From: JALCLA01 sp965653565
GTDB lineage: Bacteria; Pseudomonadota; Gammaproteobacteria; Xanthomonadales; Xanthomonadaceae
Direction of reading: 5' to 3'
Assembly: GCA_965653565.1 (NCBI GenBank)
Contig: CBFHAI010000022.1
Coordinates: 6,896 to 70,895 of the forward strand
Length of the DNA: 64,000 nucleotides
Positions 1-9,294 of the stretch are shown here, piece after piece. The notes beneath the pieces were generated by a model that did no database searches, was not told the origin of the DNA, and worked only from the letters and a program-made list of their open reading frames with translations. Within the stretch, counting starts at the first letter, position 1; each line of letters opens with the position of its first letter. The translations under genes and the position numbers were made by a program.

Positions 1-153
1 TTCGACGCCGAGATAGCCCGGCTGCGCCTGCGCCAGTTCCACCATGCGATCGGCCGTCGCACCGTAACCGTCGTCGCCGCCCTGCCGCTGCGAGGTGAAA
101 ATCACCGCGTAATACGGCGCTTTCGGTGTTTTTGCGAAACCCGCTGCACTCAT
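1..153 (-). CDS. Antibiotic biosynthesis monooxygenase-like protein (partial, C-terminus off window)
   Basis: The first 51 residues of a minus-strand gene run off the left edge. They begin MSAAGFAKTPKAPYYAVIF and continue through GYGATADRMVELAQAQPGYLGVE, which resembles the N-terminus of small ABM-domain (dimeric ferredoxin-like) proteins, usually about 100-120 residues. The ATG at 153 is the only usable start, because the frame is closed by a stop shortly upstream. It follows trpD at a spacing of about 10 bases, so the two are probably co-transcribed. No catalytic role can be assigned; many ABM proteins are heme- or quinone-related monooxygenases, others have unknown function. trpC, expected next in this locus, would lie beyond the window. 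Confidence 0.7.
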   Translation of the reverse strand, partial: MSAAGFAKTPKAPYYAVIFTSQRQGGDDGYGATADRMVELAQAQPGYLGVE

Positions 154-163
154 CGCGCCATCC

Positions 164-1198
164 TCATGCTTTTTTCAAACGCTGCGTGGCTGCAACGAAG
201 TCGTCCAGCTTGCGGCGCGCCGCACCGCTGTCGATCGCCGCGCGCGCCTGCACGATGCCGTCGGCGATCGATTCGGCCGTCCCGGCGACGTACAGCGCCG
301 CACCGGCATTGAGTGCGACGATCTCGCGCGGCAAGCCCGCCTTGCCCGACAGCGCGTCGAGCAGCATCGCGCGTGATTCCTCGGCATTGTCGACACGCAG
401 ATTGCGGCTGGCCGCCATCGCGATGCCGAAATCTTCCGGATGGATTTCGTACTCGCGCACTTCGCCGTCGCGCAGTTCGCCGACCAGGGTTCCGGCGCCG
501 AGCGAAATCTCGTCCATGCCGTCGCGGCCCCACACCACCAGCGCGCGCGTCGCACCCAGGCGCTGCAGCACGCGCACCTGGATGCCGACCAGGTCGGCAT
601 GGAACACGCCCATCAGGATATTCGGCGCACCGGCCGGGTTGGTCAGCGGGCCGAGGATATTGAAAATGGTGCGCACGCCCATTTCGCGCCGGATCGGCGC
701 GACGTTCTTCATCGCCGGATGATGGATCGGCGCGAACATGAAACCCACGCCGGTGTCGGCGATGCAACGCGCCACCTGCGCCGGCTGCAACTCGATCGCC
801 GCGCCGAGCGCTTCGAGCACGTCGGCGCTGCCGGATTTCGACGACACGCTGCGATTGCCGTGCTTGGCCACTTTCGCGCCGGCAGCCGCCGCGACGAACA
901 TCGAGGCCGTCGAAATATTGAAGGTATGCGAGCCGTCGCCGCCGGTGCCGACGATGTCGACGAAATTGCCGGCGTCGGGCACTTCCACGCGCGCCGCCAG
1001 TTCGCGCATCACCTGCGCGGCGCCGGCGATTTCGTCGATGGTTTCCTTCTTGACGCGCAGGCCGGTGAGGATCGCCGCGCTCATCACGGGCGACACTTCG
1101 CCGCGCATGATCATGCGCATCAGGTCGACCATTTCGTCGTGAAAGATTTCGCGATGCTCGATCGCGCGCTGCAGGGCTTGTTGCGGAGTGATGGGCAT
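164..1198 (-). CDS. trpD: Anthranilate phosphoribosyltransferase TrpD
   Basis: Transfers the phosphoribosyl group of PRPP to anthranilate, the second committed step of tryptophan synthesis in the cytoplasm. The 344-residue length is normal for the family. The PRPP/metal-binding GTGGDG loop is at residues 84-89, and the anthranilate/PRPP signature KHGNRSVSSKSGSADVLEALG begins at 112. The N-terminal helical domain (1-70) and the ILGPLTNPA segment are intact. It lies on the same strand as trpG but is separated from it by two genes for secreted proteins (DUF1800 and DUF1501), so the usual trpG-trpD adjacency is broken. Start chosen at MPITPQQAL. Confidence 0.97.
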   Translation of the reverse strand: MPITPQQALQRAIEHREIFHDEMVDLMRMIMRGEVSPVMSAAILTGLRVKKETIDEIAGAAQVMRELAARVEVPDAGNFVDIVGTGGDGSHTFNISTASMFVAAAAGAKVAKHGNRSVSSKSGSADVLEALGAAIELQPAQVARCIADTGVGFMFAPIHHPAMKNVAPIRREMGVRTIFNILGPLTNPAGAPNILMGVFHADLVGIQVRVLQRLGATRALVVWGRDGMDEISLGAGTLVGELRDGEVREYEIHPEDFGIAMAASRNLRVDNAEESRAMLLDALSGKAGLPREIVALNAGAALYVAGTAESIADGIVQARAAIDSGAARRKLDDFVAATQRLKKA

Positions 1199-1282
1199 GG
1201 CGTGGACGGCAGGCGGCGAAGCGGCGGACGCGCCGCCGGCCGACGACGACGCGGCGAACGCCGCGCCGCCTGCCGGCCGATC

Positions 1283-2704
1283 TCAGGCCATGAAGCCGAG
1301 ATTGTCGGTCGCGTAGTCGTACTGGACCAGGCCCGGGAACAGCGTGCCGATATCGGCGGCGGGAACTCCGAACCAGGTCGCAAGCGTAGCAGCGTACTGA
1401 TCCACGCCGGTAGTCGGAATGAATTGTCCGTAGCCGGCGTCGTCGGGATTGCCGTTCTGCACCAGTGACGGCATCGTGCCGAAGTAGCGCCCGCCCTGCA
1501 CCGCGCCGCCGACCACGAAATGATGCCCGCCCCAGCCGTGGTCGGTGCCATCGCCGTTGGTCGACAGCGTGCGGCCGAAGTCGGACGCGGTGAACGCCGT
1601 GACGTCGCCGGCGATGCCCATCTGCACCGTGGCGTTGTAGAACGCGTGCATCGATTGCGACAGGTCGCCGAGGATGCCCGACTGCACCGCCAACTGCGTA
1701 TCGTGGGTGTCGAAACCGCCGAGACCGACGAAGAATATCTGCCGGCGCATGTTCAGCGTATTGCGCACATTGATCAGGTTCGCGACCTGGCGCAGCTGCG
1801 CACCCAGGCCGGTATCGGGGAACGGCGTCGTCCACGTCGGCAAGGTGCCGAGCACGGAGCCCAGCGTTTCATACGTGGAAATCGCGCGCCGCGTGGCACC
1901 CGCGTAGGCGCGCTCGAACATGTGCGATTGCGTGCCGCTCGCCATCAAGGCGTTGAACGTCGCCGTGCCCAGTTCGTTCTGGTAGTCGCCCAGATACTCG
2001 ATGCGTTCGACGCCGCAGCCGCCACCCGGATTGGGATCGCAAGCCTTCATCACGTACTGGTCGACCGTGCTGCCGCGCTGGAACAGGCTCTGGCCCTGCA
2101 GCGACATCGTCATCGGCAGATCGGGATTCGGATTGCCGGCATACAGCATGTCGGCGATGCGCCCGCCCCAGCCGTCGGCGTTGGCGTCGTCGGGGCGCGA
2201 GGTCTGCCAGAAATTGGCCTGATCGTCGTGCGAGAACAGTTGCGGCGGCGCCAGGCCCGGCGTCGCTTGGTATTGCGCCTTGGTGATCGGGCCGAGCAAC
2301 GGACCGACGTTGGCGACGATCGCGGCGCGCTGCGAATTGAACAGATCGCGCATCTGCGGCATCGACGGATGCAGGCCGTAGTCGACGCCGAAACCCTGGT
2401 GCGGCGCCTGCGGCGTGAGCTGCAGCGCGAGCGCGTCGAGGCGGTCGATCGCCATCGCCGGGCGCGAGGCGTTGTAGATGTTCCAGGTGGCCTGATCGCA
2501 CGGCACGATGGTGTTGAAGCTGTCGTTGCCGCCGTGCAGGAACACGCAGACCAGCGCCTTGTAGTCGCCGAACACGCCGCCTTTGGCGGCGAGATTGGCG
2601 GCGGCGGCCATCACCTTGAGATTGCCGAGCGCGGTGTACAGACCCACGCCGCCGAGCGCGGTGTGGAGCGAGCGACGCAGGAATTCGCGACGATTGACGA
2701 TCAT
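1283..2704 (-). CDS. DUF1501 family secreted protein with Tat signal
   Basis: A 473-residue member of DUF1501, a family distantly related to alkaline phosphatase/sulfatase folds and usually annotated as secreted, of unknown activity. The N-terminus has a twin-arginine signal (NRREFLRRS, residues 4-12) followed by a hydrophobic stretch, so export in folded form by Tat is likely. The family pattern is visible in VCVFLHGGNDSFNTIVP, in GGFDTHDTQ and near the end in DHGWGGHHFVVGG. It lies 9 bases after the DUF1800 gene. This pairing is very common in bacteria, and the two products are generally thought to act together at the cell surface. The C-terminus ends in NLGFMA without the GFE-type tail seen elsewhere in the window. 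Confidence 0.9.
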   Translation of the reverse strand: MIVNRREFLRRSLHTALGGVGLYTALGNLKVMAAAANLAAKGGVFGDYKALVCVFLHGGNDSFNTIVPCDQATWNIYNASRPAMAIDRLDALALQLTPQAPHQGFGVDYGLHPSMPQMRDLFNSQRAAIVANVGPLLGPITKAQYQATPGLAPPQLFSHDDQANFWQTSRPDDANADGWGGRIADMLYAGNPNPDLPMTMSLQGQSLFQRGSTVDQYVMKACDPNPGGGCGVERIEYLGDYQNELGTATFNALMASGTQSHMFERAYAGATRRAISTYETLGSVLGTLPTWTTPFPDTGLGAQLRQVANLINVRNTLNMRRQIFFVGLGGFDTHDTQLAVQSGILGDLSQSMHAFYNATVQMGIAGDVTAFTASDFGRTLSTNGDGTDHGWGGHHFVVGGAVQGGRYFGTMPSLVQNGNPDDAGYGQFIPTTGVDQYAATLATWFGVPAADIGTLFPGLVQYDYATDNLGFMA

Positions 2705-2713
2705 GGCCGCGCC

Positions 2714-4522
2714 TTATTTCTGGATGGAGAATTCGGGGGACGTCGCGATCAGGTACAGCGCCTGCTGCACCCGGAACAACGCAACGTCATCGTGGTTTTC
2801 CGGCGGGCCCGGCAGGGCGTCGGGCGGATCGCCTTCGAGCCGCGCGATCAGCAGATCGCGCATGTAGTCGGACATCTGACCCGACAGCATCACCAGATCC
2901 AGATGATCGACCAGCGCCGCCGGATCGGCCGCGAGAACCTTCAGCGCGCCGTAATCCATCAGCGTTTCTTCCGGCACCGGCTGGCCGTTCTCCCACGCGT
3001 AGCTGTAACGGCTGCCGACGTAGAAATAGAAAATGCGGCTATCGAGCGCATTGGGCGCCGAAACCAGTTGCGTGTCGGTGTGGATCTGGAATTCCGGCGA
3101 CAGCAGGCCGGCGTCGCGGATTTCGCCGGGCTGCGCGAAATCGGGCTTGAAGAAATTGAACACCGACGGCGCGCTCAACGGACGCTGGCCGTATTCGTCC
3201 CGCGGATGCGAATAGCGGAACACGCGGCCGTTCACCGACACGCCCGGCGCGATGCGCCACAGGCGCACCAGCTTGGTGATGGGTTCGCGCACCTTGCCGA
3301 ACGTGGCGGGCGCCAGCGACGGACCGTTGCGCGCTTCGGCATCGAGCAGGATCGCGCGCACCACCGCGCGCAGATCGCCGCGCACGCCCTGGCCGTTGTC
3401 GTTGAACACCGTGGCGACGCGCTCGACATAGGCCGGCGTCGGGTTGCTCGTCACCAGGCGCTGGATCAGATGGCGCGAGACGAACGGCCCGACGTTCGGG
3501 TGGTTGAAGATGTTGTCGAGCGCCGCATCCATTTCCTGCTGCGCGTTGCCGCCGTGGATCAACAAGCCGCTCGCGGGCACGGCACCGGGATAGATCAGCA
3601 GCTGCTTGTCGGTGGTGTTGTCGTGGAAGGCTTCGACCGGCGCCATCGGCGTCACCCACGGCGCTTCGTACGGATTGCCCGGCTCGCACTCTTCGGCGGC
3701 GTATTCTGCGGCCGAGCAGTTGATGAAGTTCCAGCCGGTGAAGACATGCGCGAAACCGCGCACGGTGTTCTGGCCGTAGGTCGGGATCGGATTGCCGCCG
3801 GACAGGCGTTCGGTGCCGTCGAGATTCAATTCGGTGAGACCGATCGAGAACAGCTGCAGCACTTCGCGCGCGTAGTTTTCGTCGGGACGGATATTGAGCG
3901 CGGCGTCCGATTTGCGGTTGCCCATCATGCTCAGGTAGCGGCCCATCGCCGGATGCAGCGTCACCGCTTCGAGCAGGTCGCGATAGTTGCCGAGCGCATG
4001 CGTGGCGAGCGTGTCGTAGTAATCGGCCAGCGCCCACGGCTGGAACAGCAGCGAGGCGTTCTTGTCGGAGACCACCATCATTTCCGACAGCGCGAACGTC
4101 ACGCGCTGACGCAACTGGTCGTTGTGGGTGAGCAGCGGCGCGCTCGGATCGGCCAGTTGCGCGGCGTGGATGAAGAAGGCTTCGACGCGCTGGGCCTGGT
4201 AGACGCCGTCCTCCTGGTCCTGCATCACCCAATCCAGGTAGGGCTTCTGCCGCGAGACGTTCGCCAGGAACTGTTCGTCGAGCCAGGCTTGGTAGCCGAT
4301 CTGGCGCAGGTGCGCGATGTCCTGCAGGCGGCCGCCGTAGGTGGCCTGGTCGAGGAAGCGGGCGGCCTCGGCATCGTTCGCCGGGGTTTGCAGCGAAACC
4401 TCGAACCCGTCGAAAAATATCGCGTTGGTGCCGGCCTGCGCGGGGCTCGCCGCCACCGCCAGCAGCCATGCCAGGCCCAGCCACGCGCGCCCGATCGCGC
4501 GCTTCGTCTTGCCGCTTTCCAT
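2714..4522 (-). CDS. DUF1800 family secreted protein
   Basis: A DUF1800 protein, the usual partner of DUF1501 proteins; function unknown. I chose the ATG at 4522 (602 residues) because GGGGGAG lies a normal distance upstream and a Sec signal peptide follows at once (residues 1-30, ending SPAQA), whereas the longer open frame adds 40 uncharacteristic residues. Immediately after the predicted cleavage site the mature protein begins GTNAIFFDGFE, the same short motif found at the C-termini of other secreted proteins here. The body carries family features: ARFLDQATYGG near the start, NYAREVLQLFSIGL and VFTGWNF in the middle. It is probably transcribed with DUF1501, trpD and perhaps trpG (157-base gap). 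Confidence 0.9.
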   Translation of the reverse strand: MESGKTKRAIGRAWLGLAWLLAVAASPAQAGTNAIFFDGFEVSLQTPANDAEAARFLDQATYGGRLQDIAHLRQIGYQAWLDEQFLANVSRQKPYLDWVMQDQEDGVYQAQRVEAFFIHAAQLADPSAPLLTHNDQLRQRVTFALSEMMVVSDKNASLLFQPWALADYYDTLATHALGNYRDLLEAVTLHPAMGRYLSMMGNRKSDAALNIRPDENYAREVLQLFSIGLTELNLDGTERLSGGNPIPTYGQNTVRGFAHVFTGWNFINCSAAEYAAEECEPGNPYEAPWVTPMAPVEAFHDNTTDKQLLIYPGAVPASGLLIHGGNAQQEMDAALDNIFNHPNVGPFVSRHLIQRLVTSNPTPAYVERVATVFNDNGQGVRGDLRAVVRAILLDAEARNGPSLAPATFGKVREPITKLVRLWRIAPGVSVNGRVFRYSHPRDEYGQRPLSAPSVFNFFKPDFAQPGEIRDAGLLSPEFQIHTDTQLVSAPNALDSRIFYFYVGSRYSYAWENGQPVPEETLMDYGALKVLAADPAALVDHLDLVMLSGQMSDYMRDLLIARLEGDPPDALPGPPENHDDVALFRVQQALYLIATSPEFSIQK

Positions 4523-4678
4523 CTGTGCTCCCCCGTTGTCCGCGACACCGGCGGACAGCCGGCGCAGGTATAACCAAGGGGAGCGGAGAATCGTGAAAAA
4601 CTGTGACAGCGAGCCGACGTGTGGGCGAAATCGGCCGCCCAACGGCGTCCCCCGGGTCGCCCGCGTCCGCCCGGCGGC

Positions 4679-5257
4679 TTACTGGCGCAGGAAATTCCGC
4701 AGCAGATCGTGGCCGTGCTGGGTCAGGATCGACTCGGGATGGAACTGCACGCCCTCGGCCTGCCAAGTGCGATGGCGCAAGCCCATGATCTCGTCGAGAT
4801 TGCCGTCGGCATCTTCGGTCCAGGCGGTGATTTCGAGTTGCTCGGGCAGCGAATCCTTCTCGACCACCAGCGAGTGGTAGCGCGTCGCCTCGAACGGATC
4901 GTTGAGCCCGGCGAAAACGCCGATGCCATTGTGGCGGATCATCGAAGTCTTGCCATGCATGATCTGTTTGGCGCGCACCACCTTGCCGCCGAACGCCTGC
5001 CCGAGCGCCTGGTGCCCGAGGCACACGCCGAGAATCGGAATGCGGCCGGTGAATTTCTCGAACACATCGAGCGACACGCCCGCTTCGTTCGGCGTGCACG
5101 GTCCCGGCGAAATCACGATATGCGTCGGTGCCAGCTTCTCGATGCGCGCCACATCGATCGCATCGTTGCGCTCGACCAGCACTTCCTGCCCCAACTCGCC
5201 GAAATACTGCACGAGGTTGTAGGTGAAGGAGTCGTAGTTGTCGATCATCAATAGCAT
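4679..5257 (-). CDS. trpG: Anthranilate synthase glutamine amidotransferase component TrpG (possibly shared with PabA role)
   Basis: Class I glutamine amidotransferase of 192 residues that supplies ammonia to TrpE for anthranilate formation, and may also serve aminodeoxychorismate synthase. The start MLLMIDNYDSFTYN is the conserved family N-terminus; an upstream in-frame TTG at 5290 is less likely. The catalytic triad is visible: Cys79 in GVCLGHQ, and His173 and Glu175 in FHPES. The oxyanion region is ISPGPCTPNEAG (49-60). It is first in the group trpG, DUF1800, DUF1501, trpD. Its partner trpE lies about 14 kb away on the same strand. Confidence 0.95.
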   Translation of the reverse strand: MLLMIDNYDSFTYNLVQYFGELGQEVLVERNDAIDVARIEKLAPTHIVISPGPCTPNEAGVSLDVFEKFTGRIPILGVCLGHQALGQAFGGKVVRAKQIMHGKTSMIRHNGIGVFAGLNDPFEATRYHSLVVEKDSLPEQLEITAWTEDADGNLDEIMGLRHRTWQAEGVQFHPESILTQHGHDLLRNFLRQ

Positions 5258-5505
5258 GGGCGGATCAACGTTTCCGGAAGCTGCGCGCAAGGCTGCCGAG
5301 TGTAACCGAGGCGCTGCCGGGGCCCATTCATCGGCAGGGAGTAAGGTGGGCCGGCATCACGACGCAATGTCGTGACGGCCACTCAGCCGCGCTGCACTTC
5401 CACTCACTTTCCGCAACTGAGCCTCGCACGGCCATCGATACCGATGGAAGTCACGGCTTCGGCCGCCCCAGGCTCGCGCTGCGAGCCGCACAGCAGGAAA
5501 AAATC
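5258..5505. other. Intergenic region between trpG and fasciclin gene
   Basis: No gene is visible in these 248 bases. A short hairpin occurs near 5356-5375 (arms TCACGAC/GTCGTGA) without a T-run, so it is not a clear terminator. The region must hold the divergent promoters of trpG and the fasciclin gene; no convincing -35/-10 pair was found. Confidence 0.4.
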
Positions 5506-5973
5506 ATGAACAATCAATCGAAATCCGCGCCGCCGGTGTCCAAGTCGATGCACAACCTCCTCGAGACGGCGGCGTCGAAAGGCAACTTCAACACCTTCGG
5601 CAAGGCGGTGGAAGCGGCGGGCTTGGGCGAAACCCTCGCCGGCCCCGGCCCGTTCACCGTGTTCGCGCCCACCGACGAGGCCTTCGCCAGCCTGCCGGCC
5701 GGCAAGCTCGACATGCTGTTCAAGCCGGAAAACAAGGCCGAGTTGATCTCGATGCTCAACTACCACGTCGTCACCGGCCGCAAGACGGCCGCCGAGATCG
5801 GCCGGTACGACGCAGCGCGCACGGTCAACGGCCAGTCGGCCCCGATCAAGCTCGAAGGCAAGCAAGTCAGCTTCGACGGCGCGAAGGTCACCATGGCCGA
5901 CATCGACGCGCGCAACGGATTTCTGCACGCGGTCGACAAGGTCAACCTGCCGGTCGCCGTCACCAAGCAGTAA
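5506..5973 (+). CDS. Fasciclin (FAS1) domain protein
   Basis: A 155-residue protein consisting of one FAS1 domain. The two conserved FAS1 boxes are present: GPGPFTVFAPTDEAFASLP (residues 46-64), and the second around LNYHVVTGR (84-92), with the closing NGFLHAVDKVNLP. FAS1 domains mediate adhesion or protein-protein contacts, usually outside the cell, but no signal peptide is visible here: the N-terminus MNNQSKSAPPVSKS is polar. An AGGAAA ribosome site lies 6-7 bases before the ATG. It appears monocistronic. Most FAS1 proteins of this size are exported, so a missed upstream start is possible, but the upstream frame contains no obvious signal. Confidence 0.9.
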   Translation: MNNQSKSAPPVSKSMHNLLETAASKGNFNTFGKAVEAAGLGETLAGPGPFTVFAPTDEAFASLPAGKLDMLFKPENKAELISMLNYHVVTGRKTAAEIGRYDAARTVNGQSAPIKLEGKQVSFDGAKVTMADIDARNGFLHAVDKVNLPVAVTKQ

Positions 5974-6184
5974 CGCGATCGCGGTAGTTGCGAGCGACCC
6001 AATGATCGGCGCCGGCGGCCGCGCTTCGTTGCGCTTCGAAGCAAGGCTCGATATTCCGCCCGGCGCCGACTTGCAGCGCTCGTCGACCCGCCTGTCGGTG
6101 TCGCTGCAGTCGCGCTGAGTCGAGTCGCTGCCGGACGCGACTTCGAGACACCTGCCTGTTACCGGCGGCGATCCTGCAGGAGCC
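5974..6184. other. Intergenic region downstream of fasciclin and kinase genes
   Basis: About 210 bases between two convergent genes. No open frame with family character and no clear hairpin followed by a T-run was found. The sequence is as GC-rich as coding DNA and could be decayed coding sequence, but I could not recognise it. Confidence 0.35.
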
Positions 6185-7816
6185 TCACCACAGCTCGACT
6201 TCGCCACCGGCCAACGGCAGCGTCACCACGAAACGGCTGCCGCGACCCGTGCCGTCGCTGGAGGCCAGCACCGTGCCTTTATGGCCTTCGATCAGTTCGC
6301 GCACGACCGTCAGGCCGATGCCCAGGCCGAAGCCGTTGAAGCCGACCGCGTGCGGATCCTGCGCGAACGGCTCGAATACGGTCGGCAAGGCTTCGGGCGT
6401 GACGCCGATGCCGGTATCGGACACCGCGATTTCCACCGTATTGCCCAGCACCCAGACCTCGAGCGAGATTTCGCCGCCATCGGGGGTGTACTTCGAGGCA
6501 TTGTCGAGCAGATTGCGGAACACCTGCGCCAGCCTCGTCGGATCGCCGTACATCGTCAGCTGCATGTCGGACAGCGTCGAGGAAAAAACCTGGTGCCGCG
6601 CTTGCATCGCCGGCAGGCAGGCCTGGATCGATTCTTCGATGATCCTGCCGATATCGACCGAACACCGTTCGAGCCGCAGCTTGCCGGTGTGCACGCGCGA
6701 CAGATCGAGCAGATCGCCGACCAGCCGCGTCATGTGCATCACTTCGCGCTCGATGATGGCCTGCATCCGCGGCAACTCGTGCGGCGGCAGGCGATTGAGC
6801 AGGCCGGCCGCCATGCGGATCGGCGACAGCGGGCCGCGCAGTTCGTGCGCCACGACGGCAAAATGTTCACGCTGCTGGCGATGCGCATTCTCGGCGGCGC
6901 CGGCAAGCTCCTGCGAACTCAGCGCCGCCAGCAACAGCTGTTCATTGGCCTCGCGCAGCCGCAGATTCATATGCTCGCCGATGCTCTCGGGCGCGGACGA
7001 CACCCCCGGCGCGGGACGCCGATGCACATAGCGCGAAGCCTGCAGCGAGCTTTGCGGTCCGACCTCGGCGCTGCCGGCCACACAAATGCCCGAACCGCTA
7101 CGCTTGGCGCGGTACATCGCCAGATCGGCCCGCGCGATCAGCCGGCCGGCATCTTCGCCGTCGTCGGGGAACATGCTGATGCCGATGCTGGCGCTGAGCA
7201 CGAACGAGTTGCGATCGACCACGCAGGCCAGAGACAAGGCCGCGATCAGCTTGTTGGCGATCGCCACCGCTTCGCTGGTCTGATGCAATTGCGTGAGCAG
7301 CACCAGGAATTCGTCGCCGCCGTGGCGGCTGACGGTGTCCTGCGCGCGGATCGCATCCTTCAGCCGCTGCGCTGCGATCTTCAACACCTCGTCGCCGATC
7401 GCATGGCCGAATTCATCGTTGACCTGGCTGAAGTTGTTCAGATCGACGAACAGCACGGCGAGCTGAGTGCCCTGTCGCTGCGCATCGGAAATGGCGTGCG
7501 CGAGGCGATCTAGCAACAACACGCGGTTGGGCAGCTGGGTCAGGTCGTCGAGTTGCGCGGCATAGGCGGCATCGAGCAGCGCCAGGTGGCAGTCTTCCGC
7601 CTCGCGGGTGGCCTGAATCGCGCTGCAGACCAAGTGTTCGTTGACGGCCAGCAGATCGCTGGCAACGCCCTGTCCCAAGACCTGGCGCGCTTCGTCGATC
7701 TGCGTGCGCAGGCCGGAAAGCTCGTTGCGCGCGGCAAGCAGCTCGTCCCGCAATGCCGCAGCTTCGGCGTCGGAACCCGTGCGCGAACCGGCGATATGGG
7801 GAGACGAGCGTCTCAC
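6185..7816 (-). CDS. Soluble GGDEF-histidine kinase fusion
   Basis: A 543-residue cytoplasmic protein joining two output types. Residues 1-90 are helical, with coiled-coil character at 20-50. A diguanylate cyclase domain follows (about 91-250), with an intact GGDEF at 166-170 and an RxxD inhibitory-site motif (RAQD, 157-160) at the canonical spacing, so c-di-GMP synthesis and product feedback are plausible. A histidine kinase core comes next: H324 in AHELRGP, an N box LLDNASKYTP, G1 SDTGIGV, G2 GFGLGIGL. There is no membrane segment and no receiver domain. Its ATG overlaps the stop of the KaiC-like gene (ATGA), so the two are translationally coupled, suggesting the ATPase feeds this kinase, as KaiC feeds SasA. 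This is inference; no cognate regulator is nearby. Confidence 0.9.
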   Translation of the reverse strand: MRRSSPHIAGSRTGSDAEAAALRDELLAARNELSGLRTQIDEARQVLGQGVASDLLAVNEHLVCSAIQATREAEDCHLALLDAAYAAQLDDLTQLPNRVLLLDRLAHAISDAQRQGTQLAVLFVDLNNFSQVNDEFGHAIGDEVLKIAAQRLKDAIRAQDTVSRHGGDEFLVLLTQLHQTSEAVAIANKLIAALSLACVVDRNSFVLSASIGISMFPDDGEDAGRLIARADLAMYRAKRSGSGICVAGSAEVGPQSSLQASRYVHRRPAPGVSSAPESIGEHMNLRLREANEQLLLAALSSQELAGAAENAHRQQREHFAVVAHELRGPLSPIRMAAGLLNRLPPHELPRMQAIIEREVMHMTRLVGDLLDLSRVHTGKLRLERCSVDIGRIIEESIQACLPAMQARHQVFSSTLSDMQLTMYGDPTRLAQVFRNLLDNASKYTPDGGEISLEVWVLGNTVEIAVSDTGIGVTPEALPTVFEPFAQDPHAVGFNGFGLGIGLTVVRELIEGHKGTVLASSDGTGRGSRFVVTLPLAGGEVELW

Positions 7817-9294
7817 GGCTTATCCGGCCCGCAAGCGTGGCGTTTCTTGCTCGGGCGCCCGCCGAGCAAGCCTTCCTGCTCGGGCATCGCCGCGCCGATA
7901 TGGATGCCGTCGGCCCGGATGGTGAATTCGCGCAGTTCGTCCGAATGCGCGCTCGCACGCACCTTGACCACCGCCAGCACGCGGCGCAGGCGGCTTTCAA
8001 CCTCGATATAGCGCTGCACGATGATGGCGTCGGTGAGGAAGGCCGTGCCGTAGGGGCTGAAGCGCAGGTCGGTGTAGCGGTCTTCCAGTTCCGAGGTCAT
8101 CAACACCGTGACGCCTTCGGCCGCCAGCGCCGACACCATGCACAGCAGCGATTCGCGGAAATCGGCGCGGAAGGTGGGCGCGATCGCCAGTTCGAAACCC
8201 GACAGCGAATCGATGACCACGCGAGTCGCGCCGAGCCGGCGGATTTCCTTGATCAGCAACAGCACGATTTCGTCGATCGACAGATCCGGCGCGCGGCTGT
8301 CGATCAGCGCGATGCGGCCATCGGCGATCAGGTCGACCAGCGCTGCGTTGCGCGCACGGTTGGGTCGTTGCTCGAACGTGGCGATCACTCCGGTTTCGCC
8401 GCAGCGCGCGCCTTCGGCAAGAAACGCGGCGGCAAGAATGGTCTTGCCGGAACCCGAAGGGCCCGCCACCAGCAACGAATAGCCGCGCGGCAGCCCGCCG
8501 CCGAGCATTTCGTCGAGCGTCGGCACGCCGGTTTTCAGGCGTTCCCGCGGCGCCGCGGTGTCGATCGGCTTGCTCTTCGCCGTGTTGCTCGCCGGCGTGA
8601 ACACAGTGATGCCGCCGCTGCCGATGCGGAACGAATGCAGGCCGGGCAGCGTGGGCTGGCCGCGCATCTTCATGATCTCGATCTTGCGCACCATCGAATT
8701 GCGCTGCACGCTCTGGCGCAACCAGATCAGCCCGTCGGCGACGGTGAAAACGGGATTGGCGTCGGTCTCGGTGAAGTATTCGCCGATCAGGAACGTGGTC
8801 GCCTGCCAACTCGTCATCAGCATGCCCAGCTGCTGCATGAATTGCTGCAGATTGCTCAGCGGCGCCTTGCCGCCGGCGGTGCCGGCCAGCACCACCGAGC
8901 GGAACGAATCGACGAACACGAAGGCTGGCGCATGCGCCGCCACTTCGGCGACGATGCGGCGCAGCACCTGGTCCAGATCGCCGGCCAGCGTGTCATCGGA
9001 CAGGTTGACGAAACGCACCGAGCGATTGATCACGGCGTTGTCGAAGAAGTCGAACTGCTGCTGATAGCGCAGCATCTTGAGCGGCGGTTCGCCGAGCACG
9101 GTCAGATACAGCGCCGGGCGCTCCGGTGTGGCCATCGCGAACATCATCTGGTGCGCGAGCGTGGTCTTGCCGCAACCGGGCGGGCCGGCGATCAGGTTGA
9201 AGGAATACTCCGGCAATCCGCCGCCCAGGACTTCGTCGAGCCCGGGCACGCCGGTGGCGAGCCGGTTGATGATGACTTTCGTGGCCATGCTCAT
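7813..9294 (-). CDS. KaiC-like double RecA-domain ATPase
   Basis: A 493-residue protein with two KaiC/RecA-type domains in tandem, as in circadian KaiC. Walker A motifs are GPPGCGKT (37-44) and GPSGSGKT (278-285). The first domain has FVFVDSF as Walker B; the second has VVIDSLSGFE. Candidate catalytic glutamates sit in LGEPP (68-71) and TFEQRP, where cyanobacterial KaiC has two adjacent glutamates, so the second domain has only one. The start at 9294 has AGGA five bases upstream. It overlaps by four bases both the upstream 140-aa gene and the downstream GGDEF-kinase gene. No KaiA or KaiB is present in the window. Probably a signalling ATPase of the non-clock KaiC family. Confidence 0.93.
   Translation of the reverse strand: MSMATKVIINRLATGVPGLDEVLGGGLPEYSFNLIAGPPGCGKTTLAHQMMFAMATPERPALYLTVLGEPPLKMLRYQQQFDFFDNAVINRSVRFVNLSDDTLAGDLDQVLRRIVAEVAAHAPAFVFVDSFRSVVLAGTAGGKAPLSNLQQFMQQLGMLMTSWQATTFLIGEYFTETDANPVFTVADGLIWLRQSVQRNSMVRKIEIMKMRGQPTLPGLHSFRIGSGGITVFTPASNTAKSKPIDTAAPRERLKTGVPTLDEMLGGGLPRGYSLLVAGPSGSGKTILAAAFLAEGARCGETGVIATFEQRPNRARNAALVDLIADGRIALIDSRAPDLSIDEIVLLLIKEIRRLGATRVVIDSLSGFELAIAPTFRADFRESLLCMVSALAAEGVTVLMTSELEDRYTDLRFSPYGTAFLTDAIIVQRYIEVESRLRRVLAVVKVRASAHSDELREFTIRADGIHIGAAMPEQEGLLGGRPSKKRHACGPDKP

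Noticed and set aside
1520..4573. Very long plus-strand open frame (about 1000 codons) opposite trpD-side genes
   Set aside because: It is antisense to the DUF1501/DUF1800 genes; His/Arg-rich composition is the normal shadow of GC-rich codon bias and no family is recognisable.
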